Shown here: in pieces, positions 26,073 to 34,630 of the stretch
How positions within the stretch are numbered: position 1 is the first letter of the stretch
How the letters are laid out: each line of letters begins with the position of its first letter
DNA from: Candidatus Aphodosoma intestinipullorum
Lineage (GTDB): Bacteria > Bacteroidota > Bacteroidia > Bacteroidales > Paludibacteraceae
NCBI GenBank assembly: GCA_017694515.1
Contig: JADIMV010000020.1
Coordinates: 1 to 41,696 of the forward strand
Direction: 5' to 3'
Length of the DNA stretch: 41,696 nucleotides
Position numbers and translations under genes: made by a program
The notes under the pieces: generated by a model
What the model was told of the DNA's origin: nothing
Database searches by the model: none
What the model saw: the letters and a program-made list of their open reading frames with translations, nothing else

Positions 26073-26681
26073 TTATGCGTTTTCCAATTCGGCTTCTCTT
26101 TCTTTTTTAGCCTTGACAATCTTTTGCGATGACTTGGAGAGGTTTTCCTCATCCTCCATGAAGCGTTTTATTTTTCGTATTGCGTCTTCATATCCTGGAA
26201 TTTGTACTTTCTCGAAGAGGTTCACTTTTTGTGTGGTTTTCTTTCGGGCAAACTCCAGCAGGTTGAGCTTCTGTATGCAGAATTCCTGTTCGATGCCCAC
26301 CTGTGCCAGTTCTTTCAGCTGTGTCAACCCATCGGCATACCACTTTGGCGAGTTGAACACGCTGAACGGTTTTGTTGAGTAAACCACCTCGTCAAGCACC
26401 GGAATCCTCACTCCGGCAACTTTCTTTACACTCATCTTTATATCTTCGACTTTCAGCAGCGATGTGTCGAACTCCCCCCACAGTGCCAATGTCTTATCGT
26501 ATGCGTTGATGCGGGCTTCGAGTTCGTTGTCTATTTGCTCTATCTCCTTCTTGGCCTTTTTCACTTCAAGCCGCAGTGCGCTCTCTTTGTTCTTTATCGT
26601 TGGCAATGCGCGCACACGCATCTTGAGGTTCTTCTCCAGACCCTGAAGAGATGTCTTGTTATATTGGAATGTTATTGCCAT
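26073..26681 (-). CDS. ntpD: V-type ATPase subunit D (central rotor)
   Basis: 202 residues from the ATG at 26681, which gives the usual Bacteroidetes start MAITFQYNKTSLQGLEKNL; a TTG at 26693 is in frame. Two long helices, residues about 1-65 (LRLEVKKAKKEIEQIDNELEARI) and about 145-200 (FEKVQIPGYEDAIRKIKRFMEDEE), form the coiled-coil shaft that turns inside the A3B3 head. It lies 15 bases after the YD-like lipoprotein and 12 before subunit I, in one operon. Confidence 0.92.
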   Translation of the reverse strand: MAITFQYNKTSLQGLEKNLKMRVRALPTIKNKESALRLEVKKAKKEIEQIDNELEARINAYDKTLALWGEFDTSLLKVEDIKMSVKKVAGVRIPVLDEVVYSTKPFSVFNSPKWYADGLTQLKELAQVGIEQEFCIQKLNLLEFARKKTTQKVNLFEKVQIPGYEDAIRKIKRFMEDEENLSKSSQKIVKAKKEREAELENA

Positions 26682-26696
26682 GAAATTTGTCAATAT

Positions 26697-27491
26697 TTAA
26701 TCGTAATATTCTATTTCTCGGACTGTGATCGTATTGCCCATAGGCAGTATTCCGTCTAGATGTTCCGCCCTTTGTTCCGTCCAGTTGCCATGTTCGTCAT
26801 ATCTGTATGTGAACCGCCTGTGTCGCAGTACATTGCCGTTGTCGTTACGTACCAACTGGTACTCCGCTACATCACCGTTTTCATTATATAGATATGTGGT
26901 GGTGTAGGTTTTCTTTTCACCCATCTTTTCCTGTATGGTAGTACTGCTTATCTCTCTGCCCTCAGAGTCGTATTTATTGACTGTGGTGCATGCCTGTGTC
27001 GGCTTTTCACATTGCGGGTGTATGACGTTGTACGATGTCAGATGCCTGTGTTCGTCATAACTGTAATTACGGACGAGATTTGCCCCTTCGTCAGTGTAGA
27101 CAAAGTCCATTTGTATCTGACGCTTTTCATAGTCGTAAGTGAACGTGGAGCGCGATAAGAACTGGCCTTTGAATCCCGTTTCATATATTTCTGCGATAAG
27201 TTTCTCATCGTTGTACGTATATAGACTCTTTTGGTATAGTGTGTCATAGAGTTTGGAATAATTCCTTGTCTCGACGCACAGACCTTGTTTGTCATATAGT
27301 GCAACACTCTTCTCGTCCCAGTCAGGTACACTGTCAATCACTGTACATGTAGTGATGCTTTTGACGTTGCCGTGCAAAGAACCTGTAAACGGGTCGTTTT
27401 GCCAATCCTTTTCGGGAAGGACAACCTTTCCGTTACAGCCGCACAGTATGAGTGCGGAGACTATACATGATGTGACCAATGTCCTGTTCAT
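26697..27491 (-). CDS. YD/RHS-like repeat lipoprotein inside the V-ATPase operon
   Basis: 264 residues from the ATG at 27491, which starts a lipoprotein signal (MNRTLVTSCIVSALILCGC, Cys19); an in-frame ATG ten codons earlier has no signal function. The mature part has short repeated units of the kind (T/Y)YDxxG, seen as LYDKQGLC, KYDSEGREISS, YLYNENGDVAEYQLV and YRYDEHGNWTEQ, typical of YD/RHS-type beta-strands in Bacteroidetes lipoproteins. It lies in the same direction, 36 bases after subunit B and 15 before subunit D. It is not a known V-ATPase subunit, and function is unknown. It may be a chance insertion or an envelope factor that shares the operon. Confidence 0.85.
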   Translation of the reverse strand: MNRTLVTSCIVSALILCGCNGKVVLPEKDWQNDPFTGSLHGNVKSITTCTVIDSVPDWDEKSVALYDKQGLCVETRNYSKLYDTLYQKSLYTYNDEKLIAEIYETGFKGQFLSRSTFTYDYEKRQIQMDFVYTDEGANLVRNYSYDEHRHLTSYNVIHPQCEKPTQACTTVNKYDSEGREISSTTIQEKMGEKKTYTTTYLYNENGDVAEYQLVRNDNGNVLRHRRFTYRYDEHGNWTEQRAEHLDGILPMGNTITVREIEYYD

Positions 27492-27527
27492 AGCATTACA
27501 GTTTTTAGCTTGTTCGGGCAAAGGGAA

Positions 27528-28847
27528 TTACTTTCCCCAATACTTGTCTACAAACTCCTGTTTGATGTTCACCTCTTCGGGCTTGAAGTGCTTGCGGAAC
27601 AGTGACCATGCCACATCGAGCATCTCCGTTGTGTCTATGTTCACGTCTATAGCGAGCAGCTTGTCCGAATAGTCCTTCGCGAATGCAAGTGTGCGCTCAT
27701 CGTAGTCTGTCAGGTCGAAGCCGTTTTCGAGTTTTGTCTTCGCGTTTGCGGCATCGGCGTAAAGGCGTACAGCGGCGTTCATGACCTGCGGGTGGTCTTC
27801 GCGTGTCTTTTTCCCGGCCACGAGCTGTTTCAGTCGAGACAGCGAGCGGAACGGGTCGACAATAACCTTGCCTATATCAGAGTCCCTGCGCAGGAAGAGC
27901 TGACCCTCGGTGATATAACCGGTGTTGTCCGGTATGGCGTGCGTGATGTCGCCACCGGAGAGGGTAGTGACGGCAATGATTGTTATAGAACCCCCGTCTG
28001 GGAATTGTACGGCCTTCTCGTATATCTTCGCAAGGTCGGAATAGAGTGAGCCTGGCATGGAGTCTTTCGACGGTATCTGATCCATACGGTTTGACACTAT
28101 AGCGAGCGCATCGGCGTATGAGGTCATATCCGTCAGCAGCACCAGCACCTTTTGGTTCTTCTCCACAGCGAAATATTCGGCGGCGGTCAGTGCCATATCC
28201 GGTATGAGCAGACGCTCCACGGGCGGGTTTTCGGTCGTATTGACGAAGCTGACTATACGGTCGAGCACTCCGGCATCGTTGAACACATTTTTGAAATAGA
28301 GGTAGTCGTCGTTCGTCAGTCCCATACCGCCGAGTATTATCTTGTCGGCCTTGGCGCGGAGTGCCACGTTGGCCATCACCTGATTGTACGGTTGGTCAGG
28401 GTCGGCAAAGAATGGTATTTTCTGGCCTGACACGAGCGTGTTGTTAAGGTCGATGCCCGCAATGCCTGTGGCAATGAGTTCGGACGGCTGTTTGCGGCGT
28501 ACCGGGTTGACCGAAGGACCGCCTATCTCCACCTCAACGCCCTCTACTTCAGGACCTCCGTCTATCGGGTCGCCGAATGCGTTGAAGAAACGCCCGGCAA
28601 GCTGGTCGCTTACTTTCAGGCTTGGGGCTTTACCGAGGAATATTACCTCGGCGTTGGTCGGAATGCCTTCCGTGCCCTCGAACACCTGCAATGTTACCTC
28701 ATCGCCCATTATTTTCACCACCTGAGCGAGTTTGCCGTCCACAGTCGCAAGTTCATCGTTGCCTACCCCTGTGGCTTTCAGCGAGCATGTTGCCTTGGTG
28801 ATTTGGATTATCTTTGTGTATATCTTCTGAAATGCTTTAGTTGCCAT
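27528..28847 (-). CDS. ntpB: V-type ATPase subunit B
   Basis: 439 residues. The regulatory, non-catalytic head subunit: it has the beta-barrel N-terminus (KIYTKIIQITKATCSLKATGVG), GRFFNAFGDPIDGGPEVEG (about 85-103) and PFFADPDQPYNQVMANVALRAKAD, where a Walker A Lys would be in subunit A. It also has LTDMTSYADALAIVSNRM (about 238-255) and SLYSDLAKIYEKAV. It pairs with A to form the A3B3 hexamer in the cytoplasm. The stop lies 36 bases before the YD-like lipoprotein, and it starts 9 bases after the A stop. Confidence 0.95.
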   Translation of the reverse strand: MATKAFQKIYTKIIQITKATCSLKATGVGNDELATVDGKLAQVVKIMGDEVTLQVFEGTEGIPTNAEVIFLGKAPSLKVSDQLAGRFFNAFGDPIDGGPEVEGVEVEIGGPSVNPVRRKQPSELIATGIAGIDLNNTLVSGQKIPFFADPDQPYNQVMANVALRAKADKIILGGMGLTNDDYLYFKNVFNDAGVLDRIVSFVNTTENPPVERLLIPDMALTAAEYFAVEKNQKVLVLLTDMTSYADALAIVSNRMDQIPSKDSMPGSLYSDLAKIYEKAVQFPDGGSITIIAVTTLSGGDITHAIPDNTGYITEGQLFLRRDSDIGKVIVDPFRSLSRLKQLVAGKKTREDHPQVMNAAVRLYADAANAKTKLENGFDLTDYDERTLAFAKDYSDKLLAIDVNIDTTEMLDVAWSLFRKHFKPEEVNIKQEFVDKYWGK

Positions 28848-28856
28848 GTCCTTACT

Positions 28857-30611
28857 TTATTTTTTGCGTTCGTCTAATATTGTGTTCAGTTCGGCAAGGT
28901 ATTTGTCGAAATCCGCGCTCTTGTATTCCGCGTAGTTCATCTGCTTGCAGACGTTTATCACGCGCTTGAAGTACTCTGTCACCTCAAGGAAAGTGTCGAA
29001 CTTATACTCTGTGTCGCATATTCTCATCACAAGGTCGAGCATGAACTTCTGGCGGTCGAGCGGACACATGGCGTCCACCTTGTCGAATGCGTCCTGCTGG
29101 AGTATCACGAAGTCTATCACCTCTGATTTCCAGAATGTCACGTGGTAGTCTACCGGTACGCCGTCGTCACCGAGGATGTTTATCTGTTCCTGTACCTCCT
29201 TGCCTCGCTGTAGGAGGGTCTTCATGCGGTTCACCTTACCCGTCCACTCGCCGTCGATGCGGGTCTTTATATACTCTTCAAATTCAGGGTATTCAATATA
29301 TTTTGAATAGCTTTCTATCGGGTTCACCGCCGGGTAACGCTTCCTGTCTGCACGGCTCTGTTCGAGGGCGTAGAAGCAGCGCGCCGCTTTCTTAGTACCC
29401 TCTGTGACCGGCTCTTTTAGGTTACCGCCGGCAGGTGACACTGTGCCTATGAATGTGATGGAGCCTGTCGCGCCGTTTTTCAGGTAGACGAACCCGGCGC
29501 GGCTGTAGAACGCCCCGATTATTGCCGACAGATCCATCGGGAATGCGTCCTGTCCCGGCAGCTCTTCCATACGGTTACTCATCTCCCTCAGTGCCTGTGC
29601 CCAGCGCGATGTTGAGTCGGCCATTAGCAGCACTTTCAGCCCCATGGCGCGATAGTACTCCGCAATGGTCATGGCTGTGTAGACCGATGCTTCACGCGAT
29701 GCGACCGGCATATTCGATGTGTTGGCCACTATTATTGTGCGTTCCATCAGCTTGCGCCCTGTGTGCGGGTCTTCCAGCTCTGGGAACTCTGTGAAGATTT
29801 CCACCACTTCGTTGGCACGTTCGCCGCATGCCGCCATAATTACTATGTCGGCCTCGGCCTGTTTCGATATGGCGTGCTGTAGCACGGTTTTGCCTGTGCC
29901 GAATGGGCCGGGTATGAACCCTGTGCCGCCCTCGACTATCGGGTTAACGGTGTCTATCGTTCTCACTCCCGTCTCCAGCAGCTTGAACGGGCGCGGCTTC
30001 TCGCGGTGTACGTTTATAGCCCGTTTCACTGGCCACTTCTGTACCATTGTGATATTGTGGTCGTTGCCTTCCGCATCGGTGATGACGGCAATCGTGTCGT
30101 TTATCTTGTATTGCCCTGCTGCGGCAACTGATTTGACGGTGTATTCGCCCTTCATGACGAACGGTACCATGATTTTGTGCGGTTGATGGTTCTCGTCCAC
30201 TTCGCCGAGCCACGATGCCGCCTCAACCTTGTCGCCAGCCTTTGCCAATGGCTTGAAATCCCACAACTTATCTTCATCGAGAGGGTAGTTGTACTCTCCG
30301 CGTTTCAGAAATACGCCTGTCAGTTTGTCAAGGTCGTTCTGCAAGCCGTCATAGTTGCGCGACAGCAGGCCCGGGCCCAGCGTCACTTCGAGCATATGGC
30401 CCGTGAACTCCACATCATTGCCCACTTTCAGGCCGCGCGTGCTCTCGAATACCTGCACGAACACATTTTCTCTGTTCACTTTCAGCACCTCGGCCATCAG
30501 CCTTGTGTCGCCTATTGTGATATAGCATATCTCGTTCTGCGCCACCGGCCCGTCTACCTCTACGGTCACGAGGTTGGAAATTATACCTTTTACCTTTCCT
30601 TTTGTTGGCAT
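28857..30611 (-). CDS. ntpA: V-type ATPase subunit A (catalytic)
   Basis: 584 residues. The N-terminal beta-barrel (1-70) is followed by the non-homologous insert (about 110-200) unique to V/A-type A subunits and by the nucleotide-binding core with Walker A GPFGTGKT (235-242, Lys241). It also has ACGERANEVVEIFTEFPEL (P-loop partner Glu), LLMADSTSRWAQALREMSNRMEELPG and the C-terminal helical bundle. It hydrolyses or makes ATP in the cytoplasm at the A3B3 head. It lies 32 bases after the DUF2764 gene and 9 before subunit B. Confidence 0.96.
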   Translation of the reverse strand: MPTKGKVKGIISNLVTVEVDGPVAQNEICYITIGDTRLMAEVLKVNRENVFVQVFESTRGLKVGNDVEFTGHMLEVTLGPGLLSRNYDGLQNDLDKLTGVFLKRGEYNYPLDEDKLWDFKPLAKAGDKVEAASWLGEVDENHQPHKIMVPFVMKGEYTVKSVAAAGQYKINDTIAVITDAEGNDHNITMVQKWPVKRAINVHREKPRPFKLLETGVRTIDTVNPIVEGGTGFIPGPFGTGKTVLQHAISKQAEADIVIMAACGERANEVVEIFTEFPELEDPHTGRKLMERTIIVANTSNMPVASREASVYTAMTIAEYYRAMGLKVLLMADSTSRWAQALREMSNRMEELPGQDAFPMDLSAIIGAFYSRAGFVYLKNGATGSITFIGTVSPAGGNLKEPVTEGTKKAARCFYALEQSRADRKRYPAVNPIESYSKYIEYPEFEEYIKTRIDGEWTGKVNRMKTLLQRGKEVQEQINILGDDGVPVDYHVTFWKSEVIDFVILQQDAFDKVDAMCPLDRQKFMLDLVMRICDTEYKFDTFLEVTEYFKRVINVCKQMNYAEYKSADFDKYLAELNTILDERKK

Positions 30612-30643
30612 AATATATTAGTTTTCTGATTATTATTTCTCTC

Positions 30644-31489
30644 TTATCCGGCGAACTCTATGCCTTTTTTCATCTCCTGTAACAGCCTTTTGAACGCGCT
30701 TTTTCCTTTCTCGGTGTCAAGCCCGTCCCAGCGGTGTACCATCTCGCATTTCAGCCAGAAACTCAGCACTTTCTCTATCGAGAAATGCTCGAAAAACGTC
30801 TGCTCGTCTATCCACTGCCATTTGATTGCGTCTATCCGCCGTTCTCTTTCCATGAGGTCTGTCATCTCGGCTATGGAGGCTATCTCATCGTAGTCGTCGA
30901 ACACGCCTTTCAGTCCGAAGTCTCTGGCGTTGGGATTCTTGCGGATGGCCTCCGCCACTTCGTTATGTCCTACGGTTGCGCTCTTGATGTCCCATCCGTG
31001 TTTGCGGCAGGTGTACGCCGTCAGTATGTTGTTGAGGTTCAGGCTGAACTCGAACCATCTGGAGACGAACTTGTTGCGGCATTTCATGCCGTAGTCGTAG
31101 TAGAGCGTGGCGAGCAGCTCCTCCTTGTATGCTGTCTCCTCTCCGCCTTGTTTTTCGTCGTGCGTGCGGTGGTAGTATTCGGCGATGTATGGCACGATGC
31201 GCGGCTCATGCTCCTCCATGAATTCAGTGCCGTTCTCCATCGTGTCTACCACTTCCTCCCAATCCTCTTTTGTTAGATTGCCGAGAGGGTTCATCTCCGC
31301 TGTCTTGTCTGCAAGAAACGCCGTGAGATTCTCGTTGTCATGGCGCATCCGCAGCAGTTTCAGCAGCCGCCTGTCGCTGTCTGACAGCAGTTCTTCAAGC
31401 TCCTCCAGTAGCACGTCCATTTGAGGTGCGTCCTTGGCGTTGTCCGGAGTGATGTCCGGCAGTCCCGCTATAAAGCTATAATAGTTCAT
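30644..31489 (-). CDS. DUF2764 protein of the V-ATPase operon
   Basis: 281 residues, mostly helical and charged (MNYYSFIAGLPDI, LLEELEELLSDSDRRLLKLLRM, TEMNPLGNLTKEDWEEVVD-like helices). It matches DUF2764, found only next to V-type ATPase genes in Bacteroidetes, Chlamydiae and some spirochaetes. In these operons no gene for subunit C (the helical collar) is found, and the all-helical build and position make DUF2764 a candidate replacement, though this is inference. The gene lies between E (105 bases away) and A (32 bases away), in the same direction. Confidence 0.88.
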   Translation of the reverse strand: MNYYSFIAGLPDITPDNAKDAPQMDVLLEELEELLSDSDRRLLKLLRMRHDNENLTAFLADKTAEMNPLGNLTKEDWEEVVDTMENGTEFMEEHEPRIVPYIAEYYHRTHDEKQGGEETAYKEELLATLYYDYGMKCRNKFVSRWFEFSLNLNNILTAYTCRKHGWDIKSATVGHNEVAEAIRKNPNARDFGLKGVFDDYDEIASIAEMTDLMERERRIDAIKWQWIDEQTFFEHFSIEKVLSFWLKCEMVHRWDGLDTEKGKSAFKRLLQEMKKGIEFAG

Positions 31490-31594
31490 AAATAATGTCC
31501 GTTTAATGAGTGAGAGCCTCTGGGTATGCCCCGCAAAGGCAAAGCGATGAAGGCTTGCATGAAACGCCTCTTGCGTTCCCCGCCCGTTGCCCCA

Positions 31595-32191
31595 TCAGAA
31601 CAGCATCTCTACCAGTTTCGGACGCAGGAACTCCTTGAAATACTCCACGAACTCCTCTTCACCGAACGTAACCTTATATCCGCCCTCGGCCGGGATTATT
31701 TCAAACTCGCTCTTTATGCCTTTCACCTCGTTGATTTTCACCCCTTTGTCGAGCAGAGCCTTCGCGTTTGCCGCGAAATACTCCTCAAGCTCCTTGGCGT
31801 TCTTGGCGTTGATTTCCACCCTGCCCTCTTTTGCCCATTCGGCGGTGAAGTCTGCGATGATTTTCTGCATGAAAGCCTTGTCCGCCGTGGCTGCCTTGAC
31901 CGATTCTCGCACCAGTTTGTCGCATATCAGGTCAGTCACCTCCGTCTTCAGGGCGTTCACTGCCTGCTGCGCGAACAGTTTCAGTTCGGCCTTGGTGTTC
32001 TCTTCTATTTTGGCCGACCTTCTCTCTGCGTCTGCTATCAGCGCGTCGGCGGTCATCTTGGCACCTTTCACCATCTTGTCCCCGTCCGCTTCTGCCTTGG
32101 CTATGATGGCTGCGGCCTCTTTCTTGCCTTTCTCCACACCCTCTGTGTAGATTTTGTCTGTAAGTTCTTGCAGTTTGGCATCCATATACAT
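31595..32191 (-). CDS. ntpE: V-type ATPase subunit E (peripheral stalk)
   Basis: 198 residues from the ATG at 32191 (MYMDAKLQELTDKIYTEGVEKGKKEAA); an ATG at 32185 and an in-frame codon at 32239 are alternatives, but the shorter start fits the family. The N-terminal 90 residues form one long charged helix with alanine-rich heptads (AIIAKAEADGDKMVKGAKM), which lies in the peripheral stalk. The C-terminal globular part (about 100-198) ends in EEFVEYFKEFLRPKLVEMLF, which caps the A/B head. It is the first gene of the operon; a likely promoter lies about 340 bases upstream. Confidence 0.9.
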   Translation of the reverse strand: MYMDAKLQELTDKIYTEGVEKGKKEAAAIIAKAEADGDKMVKGAKMTADALIADAERRSAKIEENTKAELKLFAQQAVNALKTEVTDLICDKLVRESVKAATADKAFMQKIIADFTAEWAKEGRVEINAKNAKELEEYFAANAKALLDKGVKINEVKGIKSEFEIIPAEGGYKVTFGEEEFVEYFKEFLRPKLVEMLF

Positions 32192-32526
32192 ATCTCGTGT
32201 TTTTGTTTGTTGTCTTGTGTCAATACCTCTTTCTCTCACCGTTCACACTGATGTCCGGGTCATGGCTCTTTCCCCGTGTAGCGGACTCTCGGAGTTCTCG
32301 TCCTATTCCGTCTTGTCTGACGGGTCTCTATATAAATTACATTCAAATTTCGTGCCATATTTTTGTGTCATAGTCAGATGACTGTCTGCTGATACGCAGA
32401 TGTTTAGTTACTGTCTGACAGTGCTTCTGACGTTTGCCGTCCTGCGGTTTTCGCCTGTTTCCCGTCATCCCGCAGGCTCGTTTTGTCGCTTTGGCTTTTG
32501 TCTGTAGAGGCGGCTGTATTGCGCCG

Positions 32527-32558
32527 TAAAGTTAGGATTTTATCGCTACAACATCAAA
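32527..32558 (-). promoter_or_regulatory. Candidate promoter of the V-ATPase operon
   Basis: On the minus strand TTTG (32558-32555), a 20-base spacer and TAACTTTA (32534-32527), which differs from TAnnTTTG at the last base. It would give a leader of about 330 bases. Between 32192 and 32526 no gene was found, only short repeated CAGACAG / TCTGAC motifs. Confidence 0.35.
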
Positions 32559-32580
32559 CTTGGCGCAATAAATTTCGTTA

Positions 32581-32651
32581 ATCCCAAATCGGTCATTAGG
32601 CTTTGTGCTGATTTCCATGTTTATGGCGAGTAGATTTTTACGCACTTTCCC
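32581..32651. repeat. Left part of inverted-repeat element, copy 3
   Basis: ATCCCAAATCGGTCATTAGG, then CTTTGTGCTGATTTCCATG and TTTATGGCGAGTAG, follow copy 1 closely, and homology stops after GCACTTTCCC at about 32651. The right part resumes near 33331, so this copy is split by about 680 bases. Confidence 0.75.
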
Positions 32652-32800
32652 ATTCGTTGTTTATATATAGTGTATAGTCATCATGTCATTAGGATATGTC
32701 GGTATAAAGCGCGGCAGAGGCATGTTCTCTTTCTCGTGCCTCTGCGTACATGGCGTATGCCGTCTCTCCAAGATGCAAACACTGATAGCTGTTTTCCAGT

Positions 32801-33265
32801 TCATATTCTCGCCCCGCTCCATCCTAAGTTCCCTCCCAGTTGCCCGTACATTCTCTCCGCACATTCTGCCGTGAATTAAGGTTAAAAACACGTACTCTCG
32901 CCTTATCCTCCAGCCACCTTCTCCTTATCATTTCCCAATGAATGCCATGCTTCATCCTCTTCCCGTCCATATTCTCGCCTCGCCCCATCTTAAGTTCCCT
33001 CCCTGTTGCCTATACATTCCCTCCGCACATCCAGTTGTGAATTAAGATTAAAAACACGTACTCTCGCCTTATCCTCCAGCCACCTTCCCCTTATCATTTC
33101 CCAATGAATGCCATGCTTCATCCTCTTCCCGTTCATATTCTCGCCCCGCCCCATCCTAAGTTTCCTCCCAGTTGCCCAAACATTCCCTCTGCACATTCTG
33201 CTGTGAATTAAGGTTAAAAACACGTACTCTCACCTTATCTTCCAGCTACCTTCTCCTTATCATTA
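32801..33265. repeat. 166-bp tandem repeat, about 2.8 units
   Basis: Units start at about 32800, 32966 and 33132, with exact spacing of 166 bases between the ATTCTCG marks at 32805, 32971 and 33137. Each unit contains GTGAATTAAG, AAACACGTACTCTCGCC and TTATCATT, and they differ at scattered positions. The unit length is not a multiple of three, so no protein repeat is encoded. It lies between the two parts of inverted-repeat copy 3. Confidence 0.9.
32886..33237 (-). repeat. Three copies of the dispersed 20-mer in the tandem array
   Basis: On the minus strand TAAGGCGAGAGTACGTGTTT lies at 32886-32905 and 33052-33071. A one-base variant lies at 33218-33237. They are 166 bases apart, one per tandem unit. 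Confidence 0.85.
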
Positions 33266-33330
33266 CCCTCACAATCCTTCTCTTGCTTGCAGCCGGTTGC
33301 CGTACTGTCAGTTTCTGATGTTGACTGGCT

Positions 33331-33389
33331 GATATTGCCGCCAGAAACTGGAAAGCGTCCAAAGAGTATGACCGAATGTTCTTTGGGTT
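33331..33389. repeat. Right part of inverted-repeat element, copy 3
   Basis: GATATTGCCGCCAGAAACTG and then GAAAGCGTCCAAAGAG match the right inner arm of copy 1. The end TTTGGGTT (33382-33389) is the terminal repeat, but the 100 bases between are missing. CTGGAAAGC pairs with the left part's GATTTCCA, a third version of the outer stem. Confidence 0.65.
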
Positions 33390-33407
33390 AAAATGAAGGA
33401 GAAAAGT

Positions 33408-33437
33408 TTGTCGGATATGGATTTTTGACTAATTTTG
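33408..33437 (+). promoter_or_regulatory. Promoter of gpsA
   Basis: TTG at 33408-33410, a 19-base spacer and TAATTTTG at 33430-33437 match the Bacteroidetes consensus. Transcription would start near 33443, at the GATAGGATGCGG block, leaving a leader of about 140 bases. Confidence 0.75.
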
Positions 33438-33463
33438 TAGAAGATAGGATGCGGTTTCGGGAA
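33430..33463 (+). repeat. Promoter-bearing palindromic repeat, partial copy 3
   Basis: TAATTTTG followed by GATAGGATGCGG (33443-33454) and TTTCGGGAATAGG. It resembles the left half of the repeats at 1908 and 5502, again just after a -7 box, but has no right half. Confidence 0.6.
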
Positions 33464-33583
33464 TAGGATGCTGACGTATGTACTGTACCCGGCGGAGAGG
33501 GTAGTGTGGCATAGCGTTGCAGTACAGGACGGGAGAAACGGTACGCGCATCGAACACGATTTGCTTATAAGAATAACAGGATA

Positions 33584-34585
33584 ATGGAAGAGACTGACAG
33601 ACCGAGGATAGCTATCATGGGCGGTGGCAGCTGGGCCACGGCCATAGCTAAGATTGTGATGAAGACGCAGCCCGAAATAGTGTGGTACATGCGCCGTCAG
33701 GATCAGATTGACGAGTTTTTGCGCGTGGGGCATAACCCTTCGTATCTCTCGTCGGTCATGTTCGACACTGAGAAAATACGCTTCACAAGCAAGATAAACG
33801 TGGCGGTGGACAGTGCGGACATTCTGGTTTTCGCCACACCGTCGCCTTTCTTCAAGTCGCACATGAAAAAGCTGCGCCGGAGGATTGACGGGAAAATCAT
33901 AGTATCGGCCATCAAGGGCATAGTGCCGGACGAGAACCTCGTGCTCTCCGAGTATTTCAATAAGGTCTACGGCGTGCCGTTCGGACAGATAGCCGTACTG
34001 AGCGGCCCCTGCCATGCCGAGGAGGTGGCGCTGGAGCGCACGTCGTACCTGACTGTGGCCAGCGCGGACAGGGATTTGGCGCGTAACGTATCCATGTTCT
34101 TGCAGAACGACTTCATACGCACCTGCACGTCGGACGATGTGCGCGGCGTGGAGTACTCGTCGGTGATGAAGAACATTTACGCCATAGCCGCCGGCATTTG
34201 CCACGGACTGAAGTATGGCGACAACTTCCAGGCCGTGCTGGTGAGCAACGCCATACAGGAAATGAACCGCTTCTGCAATGCCGTCTACCCGTTCCATCGC
34301 AATGTGCAGGACTCGGTCTATCTCGGCGACCTGCTTGTGACCGCATACTCCAAGTTCTCGCGCAACCGCACGTTCGGCACGATGATAGGCAAAGGCTATT
34401 CCGTCAAGACCGCACAGGTAGAGATGGAGATGATAGCCGAAGGCTATTACGGCACAAAGTGCATACACGAGATTAATGAAAACTACCGCGTGAATATGCC
34501 GATACTCGACGCGGTCTATGCCATACTCTACGAGCGGCAGTCGCCAATGATAGTGATGCGTGCGCTTACCGAGCAGCTTATGTGA
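33584..34585 (+). CDS. gpsA: Glycerol-3-phosphate dehydrogenase [NAD(P)+]
   Basis: 333 residues. The dinucleotide-binding loop is IMGGGSWATAIAK (about 11-23). Other family motifs are VSAIKGIVPDENLVLSEYF (about 106-124), LSGPCHAEEVALER (about 138-151) and the catalytic Lys in EYSSVMKNIYAIAAGI (about 190-205). It reduces dihydroxyacetone phosphate to sn-glycerol 3-phosphate for phospholipid synthesis in the cytoplasm. gpsA and pgi are adjacent here (45 bases), as in many Bacteroidales. The promoter lies at 33408-33437. Confidence 0.96.
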   Translation: MEETDRPRIAIMGGGSWATAIAKIVMKTQPEIVWYMRRQDQIDEFLRVGHNPSYLSSVMFDTEKIRFTSKINVAVDSADILVFATPSPFFKSHMKKLRRRIDGKIIVSAIKGIVPDENLVLSEYFNKVYGVPFGQIAVLSGPCHAEEVALERTSYLTVASADRDLARNVSMFLQNDFIRTCTSDDVRGVEYSSVMKNIYAIAAGICHGLKYGDNFQAVLVSNAIQEMNRFCNAVYPFHRNVQDSVYLGDLLVTAYSKFSRNRTFGTMIGKGYSVKTAQVEMEMIAEGYYGTKCIHEINENYRVNMPILDAVYAILYERQSPMIVMRALTEQLM

Positions 34586-34630
34586 GACGGCATTTTCAGT
34601 ATTACGATAAAAACAGGTAGAAGATAGATT

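Noticed and set aside
32661..33223. Two similar minus-strand reading frames (MFLTLIH...) in the tandem array
   Set aside because: They come from the 166-bp tandem repeat, which breaks the frame between units; composition is not protein-like.
32801..33265. CRISPR-like array
   Set aside because: Units are 166 bases and nearly identical across their full length, with no short repeats separated by unique spacers and no cas genes nearby.
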